Shown here: in pieces, positions 10,238 through 18,460 of the stretch
Layout of the letters: the number at the start of each line of letters is the position of its first letter
Numbering within the stretch: the stretch's first letter is position 1
Assembly (NCBI GenBank): GCA_949358305.1
Contig: OX442319.1
Span: 9,860,001-9,920,000 of the forward strand
Direction: 5' to 3'
From: Strigamia acuminata
Taxonomy: Eukaryota > Arthropoda > Chilopoda > Geophilomorpha > Linotaeniidae
Length of the DNA stretch: 60,000 nt
Program-made: the position numbers and the translations under genes
The notes under the pieces: generated by a model
The model's database searches: none
The model's input: only the letters and a program-made list of their open reading frames with translations
What the model was told of the DNA's origin: nothing

Positions 10238-10596
10238 CAGGCGGCTTTACGTGGTTTCAAACCAGTGCAAGAACATCTACACCCCACAATTTTATCAACT
10301 GTTGAATTAGGCCTCGCGAAAAGCTTAGTTGCTTAGTTGCTTGTTGAGTATGGTAATCCATAAGTGCGATCCTAATTTTCACACAAACTGATGTTAGGCA
10401 ACAATTGCAGTATGGACTCTGCAGGGTTCCGTATATGACAACACGAAAATCAAAATAGAAAAAAGAAGAATAAAAAACAAACTGGAATTAAATTTAATAG
10501 ACGAAGAAAAGTTGAAAAAAAGAGTTGTAGAAATAAATTAAAAATTCAAACGACAAAATGACGTTTTTTAGATTTTATCCTTTCACCTCGATTTTG
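10238..10596. other. Unassigned DNA between LRR pseudogene 4 and the acidic fragment
   Basis: Sequence after 10226 is unrelated to the LRR family. It contains a short stretch of mixed composition (10235-10430) and an A-rich part. No gene, tandem repeat or clear inverted repeat was seen; a fragment of an unrecognised transposon is possible. Confidence 0.3.
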
Positions 10597-10791
10597 ACCA
10601 GTGTCCAGGAAGCCATCTTGATACAGTCGGAGGATGCGGAAGATGCTGCGGAAAGACAAGATCTCCATGTCCGAGACACGGTGCCCACTTTCTGGTACCG
10701 AGAAGTGGAAAAACCGGTTGCAACCGATCGAGAAATATTAATTAAAAGCAGAGAACGAAGGAATCGAGGCAAACGCAAAGAAAATCGTTAA
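10597..10791 (+). pseudogene. Acidic protein C-terminal fragment, copy 2
   Basis: The frame reads VQEAILIQSEDAEDAAERQ, then RDTVPTFWYREVEKPVATD and a basic end RERRNRGKRKENR with a TAA at 10789-10791. It is the in-frame counterpart of the frameshifted copy at 5489-5735. Its 5' end is cut (the ELEQLAAYERE part is missing), so it is also a fragment unless an upstream exon supplies the start. The acid-to-base charge switch at the C-terminus is the only notable feature; function unknown. Confidence 0.4.
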
Positions 10792-10919
10792 AATGTGAAA
10801 AATTAATCAAATTTTTGTAATATGGCAATACAATAAATTTAAACACGAAAAAAGTTTACAACTCATTTCAATCAATTTACTGTAAATAAAAAAAATAATT
10901 GTTATAATAAAGTGTTTAC

Positions 10920-11295
10920 ATGTTGGAATAAAATGTTGCTTGCCTTTGATGCCGTCGCGCTGCCCGAATGCCACTATTTTTTTGTTCGTAATGAAAAATC
11001 AAACTCCCAGCTTTGCTCACAATGATGTCATTACCTTTAGTAAGCTGCACTGTCATTGGTTGGTCTTTGCGGGAATGTGTGGAGTCCTGTGATTGGAGGC
11101 GCCTATTTTCCCCCTATGCAGAACTAATGTCTCCCACGCGGCCGTGCATGCAGCGCAGCCCGAAGCTTTTTTCGACCAGGAGAGTTCAATTCCGACATTT
11201 TTAAGTGTCATTTTTGGACTCGGGAAGGTTTCTTTGGTATGTAACCAAATTTTGGACTCATTCCGAAACGGACCATATTCTAAAGTGATCCCGAA
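10920..11295 (+). promoter_or_regulatory. Divergent upstream region of LRR gene 5
   Basis: Unlike genes 2, 3, 6 and 7, gene 5 is not preceded by the shared flank. Its upstream DNA is more GC-rich and contains inverted CCAAT-type elements (ATTGGTTGG near 11057 and GTGATTGGAGG near 11089). This suggests a replaced promoter and different regulation. Inferred from motif and lack of homology only. Confidence 0.35.
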
Positions 11296-14056
11296 ATGGG
11301 GTCAAATTTGAAGAATAACATTCCAACTTTAAAGGCTTTGAGTTTGAAAGAGGTCGCAGATTTTTCGTTTAATGCGCTTCAAGTTCCAAATCCATCATTG
11401 ATATTAGGGAAAAGTAGGTCGAAAATTTAAATAAACATAAAATCTGTATAGTATACAAAAAATTGATTTTCTATTTCAGACCTAAGCGATTGTTTCCTGC
11501 AAAACGTGGATGCTGAACGTTGGAAAATTGAACCGGACAGTTTAGAAATAATTTTTGAAATGTTGATAGTATATTTGAGTATGCGTAAGTATTTATTTTA
11601 TTAATGCGTATGTAATTTTCTACATTATTTTCTACATTTATTCCTGTAGCCACAAGTTTGAAACTGGACCTCGCGCACGTTTTAAACACACAATACGAAT
11701 GGTACAATTTATTCCATATATTGCTCATGATCGAAATGGGATTTCACGATATCGACAAATACCACTGTTTACACTTGAGCCGAAAGTTGAGCCGCATAAA
11801 CTTGCTTAAATATGGGAAAAAAGTAACATTCTTAACCATTGATAAGATCAGAAAAATGAAAAAATCAATTACCGATATTGAGTTATTTTTTTCCTGCGAG
11901 GCGTTACGTTATCCATAAAATAACGTCGACGATTGCTACCCAGGTTAAAATTTAAAACGAAAATTTATTTTTCTGACATAATCTGTGATGTAACAGCTAA
12001 TCAATATGCAATTATTGGAACAGATGAATATTGATGTTTTCGATCAGTTTTGACTAAATTTGTTCATTTTTTGATTAAATTTGATCATTTTTTGATTAAA
12101 TTTGATCATTTTTTGATTAAATTTGATCATTTTTTGATTAAATTTGATCATTTTTTGATTAAATTTGATCATTTTTTGATTAAATTTGATCATTTTTGAA
12201 TAAATTTAATCATTTCCTGACTAAATTTGAACAAGTTTTGATAAATTACCACAAAATTTGGTAAAATTCGAAAGATTTCGACAAAATTTGAGCAAATTTT
12301 TAATAACGCCAAAAAAAACCGATAACGCTAAAAAAAATTCATTTAAGTGTTTTTTTCAGAAGAAATGCAATAAAGGGGGACATTTTCGGGATGTTATTTA
12401 TTTAATTGTGTATAGTCATATCAATTCATTTCAACTTCAATTCAATGGGGTCCTAAAAAAATAAAAAAATAAAAAAATAAAAAAATATTTTGTTGTAATT
12501 TAAACCCAAAACTATGGTTTCTTTATCAGTTTTTTCTTCGTTAATGCATTTCTTTTTTTTCCGCGTTTTTTTTTAATTTTTATACGTTATTGCGTTATCG
12601 GCCAATATGGTAATGCATTATTGGCGAACAAAGTAACGCCGATTGTTATTTTGGTTAGCCTAAAAATCGCTGTCAATCAATACCGCTCGTTGGTTTTTTT
12701 CATTTATCTGATTTTCTGTGGAAATATCCACTTCGTTTTGGAAATTAATTTCTTTTTTCTTTCCATTTTTCGAAATAGAGCGTCAAATCGTTATGTTTTC
12801 CATATGAAAAGATATATCAATTTTCGGCCTGCAACGGATTAACACCCATTGAAACTGTAGAATTTTTCATAACATCTTTTCCATACCTGCAAGAAATCAC
12901 AGCATTGGGAAGTTCTAACGTACCCTTCAACGACAGCACGTTGATGTCGATTGCTAAATCATGTCCACATTTGAAGAAGATGATGCTGTGGCATTTGCCT
13001 GGTGTAACGGATCAAGGAATCGAGTTTCTTTACGCAGCGCAATCAGTGACGAAAGAGTTGGTGGAATTGGGGGTCTGCGGAACAAACGTGACTGCAAGTG
13101 GAGCCGAAGGAGCCTTAACGCACTTGACTCGTCTCGAATCCCTAAAGTGCAATGACGAGGAAACAATTCCTCTTCTGAAATCCCTGTCGGAACAAAAGCT
13201 AGTGTTCGTCGGCTTGAAAGAAATGTCACTTAGTTTTAAAGAAGAGACGAATGAAATCTACAACTGCGACAATTTGTTTCGCAAACTCCCGCAAATTTTC
13301 CCAAATTTACGCTCCCTCGTAATCGGAGGGGACTTTGACAACGAAACACATTGCTTACTTCACTTGCGATCTTTACCAAAAATTGAAAAATTACATCTCT
13401 ATGCGAAAATAAGTTTATTCCCATGCGATAACTACAATTACCACACCAATTTGCCTTCGAACATGAACAATTTGACAGAACTGCTTATACATAATTGCAA
13501 AATCTGTGTCCATTCAATGTTAAACGCTACACCAAGTCTACGGACTCTGACCTTAAGCGAAGTGACCGATGTGGGATGCACTCACAGTAATGAAAAAGCT
13601 ACGATCAATTCGACTGTTGTTCATTTAGCACTATCGGACATAGGGGCAGTTGAAACTGAATTGGCAATGCAGAAATGTCTAGACCTGTGTCCCAATATCA
13701 GAACTTTGGAATTGGATGGATATGACGAAATGCAGTTTATGTCGAACAGTGCGAATATGAAAAATCTAACACATCTGCGTCTGTGTCTGTATGCTCAGCA
13801 CCTGCATATGGAAACTGTTGTGTGTATAGCAAAGAACTGTGAAAAGTTAGAAGTGCTTAGTTTGCTACAAGGTTTTCCAACAAGCGAGGAACCCCCGTGG
13901 TTGCAAAATTACATTCCCCGTTTTAAGGTCATCCGTTGTTATTCAGAAGGTGGAGTTAATTGGTTTAAAGATGAAAATATGTCACCGTGTTGTTTATGTC
14001 AGGCTTACGAATCCAATGACCCGGTATCTGATGACTGGTTAAATGAATGTCTTTGA
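11296..14056 (+). CDS. LRR family gene 5, complete (4 exons, 557 aa)
   Basis: Exons are 11296-11413, 11480-11584, 11650-11822 and 12779-14056; phases agree and the product is 557 residues. The ancestral ATG of exon 1 has become AAC, but an in-frame ATG eight codons upstream (11296) gives MGSNLKNNIPTLKALSLKEV. Exon 1 also lacks two codons relative to other copies (SLILGK versus SLEQILGK). Exon 2 is divergent (NLSDCFLQNVDAERWKIEP). Exon 4 starts SVKSLCFPYEKIYQFSACNG and ends NWFKDENMSPCCLCQAYESN with a C-terminal extension. Intron 3 is 956 bp and lacks the hairpin present in relatives. This is the most diverged intact member, with its own promoter. Confidence 0.75.
12058..12200. repeat. 21-bp tandem repeat in intron 3 of LRR gene 5
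   Basis: About six to seven copies of a 21-bp unit (TTGATTAAATTTGATCATTTT) in direct array, with degenerate edges. It lies in the enlarged third intron. Confidence 0.8.
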
Positions 14057-14471
14057 TTCTTTATACCGTTACTCTATATTTTACTAAAAGTGTTGAAATG
14101 TCTAAATATTTACAACACATTTCCAACAAATTTTCTCATAATAAGAAATTCAAATTTTCCATATTAATTTCAATTAAGATCCGCGGCTATTATTGAAAAC
14201 AGCCGCGACTCGTAATCGGTTAAATATGGTACTACCTGAGAGTTTGAAAATTTCTATTTTTTTCAAGTGTTAAATTGTTTCTATGATGTAAGTGAACTGT
14301 TTCGCTACTTAAGGGCTAAGGTTATATTATTCTTACATTACCAAGGAGTTATATCAATTATATTCAATGATATTATATTCAACAGTTTTTGTCTTTTTTG
14401 GGAGAGAATGATTTTTTTATAAATATTTAAATTTGAACACTTTTATTTTTCTAGCTATTTAGTAACATTAA
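14057..14471. other. 3' flank of LRR gene 5
   Basis: AT-rich DNA with an imperfect GC-rich inverted repeat near 14180-14212 (CCGCGGCT with AGCCGCG). Short blocks match the 3' flank after other LRR copies (near 14320-14480). No gene seen. Confidence 0.35.
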
Positions 14472-14954
14472 TTACATATTGTTTACTAACATCATTTCAA
14501 ATAGTTTTAATAAGTAGCTCTCACTATTCCCAAAGGGCGACACCGCTTCGTGGTCGACGAGAGTCGAGTTGCAGATGGGGTTACTAGGTGGCAGTAATGG
14601 CACTGGATTTGAATAGGACGATGCCAGTTTTTCGATGAATTGATCTATTTTTGCACCCAATCGCTTCAGTTCGGCCTCTAAATTACTTATTGCATTCGTC
14701 GTGTTGGATTCTGCTCGGGTTGTTGAATGTTGGTGTAGTATTAATTCGGTACCACGTGCTCGCGCGTCATCTATCCAGGTTATTGCCGCTTGCATGACTT
14801 TCACGGAGTCGTCGAATGAATTCTTGTCTTCTATACTGGACCCATTTTCTGTGCTTACTTCTTCGAATTTGTTTCGCATGTTTTGCAGTTCGTTTAGCAG
14901 TACCAGGACGCCGGAAAGCGGAGGCAGTGCGCGCGGCGCAACGTACGACGCCAT
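14472..14954 (-). CDS. Coiled-coil protein fragment, 160 aa
   Basis: The minus-strand ATG at 14954 opens MASYVAPRALPPLSGVLVLL, followed by a heptad-like helical region (NELQNMRNKFEEVS, later ISNLEAELKRLGAKIDQFIE) and PVPLLPPSNPICNSTLVDHE. The last motif is shared with the RRM-like fragment at 8663-9384, so the two are probably parts of one ancestral gene: coiled coil, linker, RRM-like region. Here homology is lost after FGNSES and the final codons come from the neighbouring LRR flank, so the copy is 3'-truncated though open. Upstream on the minus strand lies repeat block R, a possible promoter. Function unknown. Confidence 0.5.
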   Translation of the reverse strand: MASYVAPRALPPLSGVLVLLNELQNMRNKFEEVSTENGSSIEDKNSFDDSVKVMQAAITWIDDARARGTELILHQHSTTRAESNTTNAISNLEAELKRLGAKIDQFIEKLASSYSNPVPLLPPSNPICNSTLVDHEAVSPFGNSESYLLKLFEMMLVNNM

Positions 14955-15019
14955 TTTAAATGTACGGGAGGAAAGATGGAATGAATGCAAGAAATGAATG
15001 GGGTTATTCGTGCGTTTGG

Positions 15020-15235
15020 AGTTGTTTGATTATACGAAAAGGAAAAAAAATATTCAAAAGGATTTTTATAAATTATGTAGACAATTTATTTGTTTTTATT
15101 GTTATTATTAAAATTATCATTCACTTGTCAGTGTTGATGTCTCGCGGTATTCGATTTTCACGCCAGATTTTCACGCCATCTGTGTATGAAGGAAGTCCAA
15201 CTAGGCTGCAAATGGGAGGGAGGATTATTTTCGAC
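15020..15235. repeat. Repeat block R, copy 2
   Basis: Shares long stretches with 2050-2215 and 28440-28610, including GTTGATGTCTCGCGGTATTC. It lies just upstream of the minus-strand coiled-coil ORF, so it may be that family's promoter region. Confidence 0.5.
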
Positions 15236-15289
15236 CTGGATTCCAAAGCAACCAAACAACCAATTAATTCAGTACGAGAGAAAGCCGCA

Positions 15290-15592
15290 TTCTAACAATG
15301 AAATAAAGTCATTCTGTTACGTACTTGCAATAACAGCTATTGTATAAATCATAGGTGTTACCAACATTATTACCAATATGATTATTGTCATCACACGTAA
15401 ACAATAAGTCGTTATAAAGTTTCTTTACTTGACAACCTTTGAAATAAAAGACCGTAAAAGACCAGTTGCAACCCAAAATCTACAGTGTGCACACGTTCTT
15501 CTACGACCTTCCCAAAGAAGGCATCATGGATTTTAGAATCCAAATCGGGAGTTTAAAGAGTCACATCAACTATAAAGACAGTTGTTAAATGC
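15290..15592 (+). promoter_or_regulatory. Shared LRR-gene 5' flank, copy 3 (left part, split by insertion)
   Basis: Equivalent to 5920-6215. The flank is cut at GTTAAATGC by the GC-rich insertion and resumes at 16367, ending at the start codon of LRR gene 6 at 16451. Confidence 0.55.
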
Positions 15593-16366
15593 GGCCGGGA
15601 CCTCAGCCGCGCGGGCCGAACACAGCGGACAAGGGATCGCCAGTAAAATGCTCCACCTCCAAATTACCGTCCGAAAACTTTGCGATTTTCCTCGGCATCG
15701 GTCGCTCGGTTTCGCCCGCGGACGGCGACACGGACCAGGTCGGGGCTCCTCCGTGCTCGTGGTCGTGGTGGAGGGAGTGGTGGTGGTGGGAGTGGTTGTG
15801 GTGGGTTTCACTCTCGGGCGTTTCGTGGACCAAAGCCGGAACCGGGTGGTCGACGGAGTGAGTTTGGTCTTGGATTTGCGCGTCGGTTTCCTCGTGGTGG
15901 TGCTCGTGGTTCGTCGAGGACTCGCCTTTCGCCTCGTGGTGGGTGGGTCCGTGACCGTGGTGGTCTTCAAATCCGAATCCCCGCTTTGTTCGTCGAAGAA
16001 CGAAAGTGGCGCGCCCTCTGTTCCTCACCGTGGCGGTGGGTCTGCGGGTAGTCGGTCTGTCCTCCTGCGAGTCCACCGCCAGTCCGAAGCCACCGACCGA
16101 TCCCATGTCCGACGGGTCCAGTGGGCGAACAGTCTCGACGCTCTCGTGATTAACCGTGGTCGGAGCGCGGATTAGAAACCGCGCGGAATGTAATCTTTTT
16201 TATTGCTTATCTGTATTCCGCGCGGCTTACAAACCGAGCGGATCAGGGAGCGTTCGAACAGAACCACGCGGATGCGGGAGCCGCGGGTGGGGGAGCGCGG
16301 AGAGGGGATCGAGCTGATCCGCTCGGGGCGGCGCGGATGCGGCGCACGCGGATGAGAACACAGCCC
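15593..16366. mobile_element. 774-bp GC-rich insertion with 9-bp target duplication
   Basis: The insertion is flanked by perfect direct repeats GTTAAATGC (15584-15592 and 16367-16375), and the intact empty site is present in the paralogous flank near 6205-6220. The insert is strikingly GC-rich in an AT-rich region. Its ends show a weak inverted similarity (TCAGCCGCGCGGGCCG near the left end, TCATCCGCGTGCGCCG reading in from the right). A 9-bp duplication is typical of Mutator-like elements, and a GC-rich foreign coding segment between short ends recalls Pack-MULEs. A transposase is absent, so it would be non-autonomous. The classification is inference; the insertion itself is directly visible. 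Confidence 0.8.
15603..16106 (-). CDS. His-rich open frame inside the GC-rich insertion
   Basis: The minus strand is open for 167 codons from an ATG at 16106 and the frame extends upstream past it. It contains RRTKRGFGFEDHHGHGPTHH, a run rich in His (HNHSHHHHSLHHDHEHG) and MPRKIAKFSDGNLEVEHFTG. His-rich tracts suggest metal binding or a secreted/cuticular protein, but no domain is recognised. Other frames are also open because of the GC bias; one minus frame is Thr/Pro-rich and mucin-like, so frame choice is uncertain. It is best seen as a captured piece of a gene located elsewhere. A GTGAGG donor-like site lies near 16036 on the minus strand. Confidence 0.35.
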   Translation of the reverse strand: MGSVGGFGLAVDSQEDRPTTRRPTATVRNRGRATFVLRRTKRGFGFEDHHGHGPTHHEAKGESSTNHEHHHEETDAQIQDQTHSVDHPVPALVHETPESETHHNHSHHHHSLHHDHEHGGAPTWSVSPSAGETERPMPRKIAKFSDGNLEVEHFTGDPLSAVFGPRG

Positions 16367-17045
16367 GTTAAATGCAAACACAAAATATTCTTCATTGCAT
16401 TCATCTAGCTTGTAATTAGGCTTACACGTGATAAGTAGTTTATAGAATAAATGATTCCAACGTTAAAGTCTTTGGCCTTAAAAGTGGTCGCAGATTTTCT
16501 GTGGGCTGCTCTTGAAGTTAGTTCTCCATCATTGGAACGAATATTAGGGAGAAGTAGGGCGAAAATTTAAATAAAAATAAAACTAGTTATTCGGTATTTA
16601 ATTGATTTTCTATTTCAGATGTGTCCTTCGCAACGGAAGAGTTAAACATTTCTGATTTACAAATGGAACCAGACAACTTAGAAATCACTTTTCGAGTATT
16701 AATAGATTATTTGAGTTTGCGTAAGTATTTATTTTTGTCATCCGTATATAATTTTCTACATTATTTTCTACATTTATTCTTGCAGTCAGTTTTGAAAGTT
16801 TGAAACTGGACCTCGCGCACGTTTTAAATACACAATACGAATCGGACAATGTATTCCATCTGTTGATGATCGAAATGGGATTTGACCATCTCGACGACAA
16901 CCAGTGTATTCACTTGAGCAGAAATTTGAGCCGCATAAACTTGCTTAAATCTGGGAAAAATGTAACACTGATAAGATCAGAAAAATGAAAAATATCAATT
17001 ACCGATTTTGATTGACAGCCATTTTGCTATCTTCATTTAATTTCC

Positions 17046-17252
17046 AACTGGTATGACTTATTTCTGGTGGATAAGACACGAAAATTGCACCACAGTGAAA
17101 ACTGACCGACATGAATTTTATCATATTTTGGTCAAACGTCAAATTCAACCATAATCAACCAATTTATGATAAAATCCAAGCCTGCAGCTGCCATGTCAGT
17201 TTTCCCAGTCGTGTGATTTTCATTATTCATCAGGAATAAGTCACATCAGTTG
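17046..17252. repeat. Intron 3 inverted repeat, copy in LRR pseudogene 6
   Basis: Same hairpin as 3348-3541, opening GGTATGACTTATTTCTGGTG and closing AGGAATAAGTCACA, with inner arms around CAGTGAAAACTGAC and TCAGTTTTCCCAG. Confidence 0.55.
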
Positions 17253-17416
17253 AAAATCAAACGAACATAACAAAACCGCTGTCAATCAATATCGGTCGTT
17301 GGTTTTTTTCATTTTTCTGATTTTCTGTCGAAATATCCACTCCGTTTTATAAATTAGTTTTTTTTACTTTTTCACTTTCGAAACAGACAGTCACGTCGTT
17401 TTTCTTTCGACATGAC

Positions 17417-17681
17417 TGTTATGTATTCAGTTATGTCTCGATTTTGAATCTCAATTATTTAGTATACCAATTGTTACTCTAATTAAAACAATACTTTGAT
17501 TCTTGAGTTGCTAGGGTTCAACCTAGCAACACAAACTTGACGACACATATTCTAGACACAATAAATCAGTCTTGACTCAAAATTCGTTCGAGTAACCTTG
17601 TTTCCGCTTGGGCTTCATTAAGCCACAAGTTAGAATGTTATACTTAAATCCCAAGTGTAATGTGATACGCAATACTTCACA
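17417..17681 (+). repeat. 5' LTR
   Basis: 265 bp, TGTTATGTATTC to ATACTTCACA, identical to 23539-23803. It contains a hairpin with 9-bp stem (GTTGCTAGG / CCTAGCAAC at 17507-17530) and an AATAAA at 17560-17565 that could serve as polyadenylation signal. Confidence 0.95.
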
Positions 17682-18460
17682 TTGGCGTCGCGAACAGTGA
17701 TTTAGATCTTCATTTTACAATGTTTTGAAACGGACAAAACTTACAGATAAGAAATTTCCGCGTTGTCTTAAATCGAATTTCAAGTTTATGTTTGAATCTT
17801 TTAATATGTGTTCGACTGTGGTTACATCTTCTGAATCACTTCATCAACTGGATTAACAAGTAATGACATGCAACAAGCCGCATCAAATGGATAACAAGGA
17901 CACATCACTGGAACAAGTAATTGCGAAATTTTTACGAGTGCACAGCCGTGTTCATGTGGAGCATCGACCATACATTTTCGAATGCCGAACGAGCGTCGGC
18001 CAGACGTTTTCGAGCCCCGGACGGACGTCGACTGTGCGTTTTCGAACGTTGGACGAACGGCAGACATACGGATTCGAGTGCAGAACTCATGCCACATGAG
18101 GGCAAATGTTTCGCAAGGCTTTGCTTGATCCAGATTACTCCTTGGACATTCTCGTTCTTCTAAATCCAGATAAGACATTTTGCTTAGCAATTTAAGTACA
18201 GTTTTTGTGAACTTTTCCTTCATATGGTTGGTTTGGACATGACACGAACGATAAGCGCCTACCACGTGTGTGTCAAATCAACACAATGTTGCATGCCGAC
18301 ACGATTTGCGATGCCAGGTGCGTCGATCAACAGTGCATTGATCAAGTGTGCGTTGACTACGCGTGCGTCGTTCCAGCGTGCGTCGGTTAGGCCAACCTTT
18401 TGCTCGGCGTGTCGCACCCACCGTTATCCTGCATTCATGCAGTGTGAAATACAATAACGT
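17682..18460 (+). other. Retrotransposon leader
   Basis: Begins TTGGCGTCGCGAACAGTGA, the expected primer-binding position; the matching tRNA was not determined. The 3' half contains degenerate direct repeats around GTGCGTCG and CGAACG/GGACG motifs (17970-18080 and 18300-18400). No ORF is convincing; this is likely the 5' untranslated and packaging region. Confidence 0.65.

Noticed and set aside
15582-16175. Long plus-strand frame and Thr-rich minus frame in the GC-rich insertion
   Set aside because: GC bias opens several frames at once. The His-rich minus frame looked the most protein-like, but none is proven.
17682-17700. Assignment of the primer-binding site to a specific tRNA
   Set aside because: The first bases fit a primer-binding site, but I could not match a tRNA 3' end with confidence.
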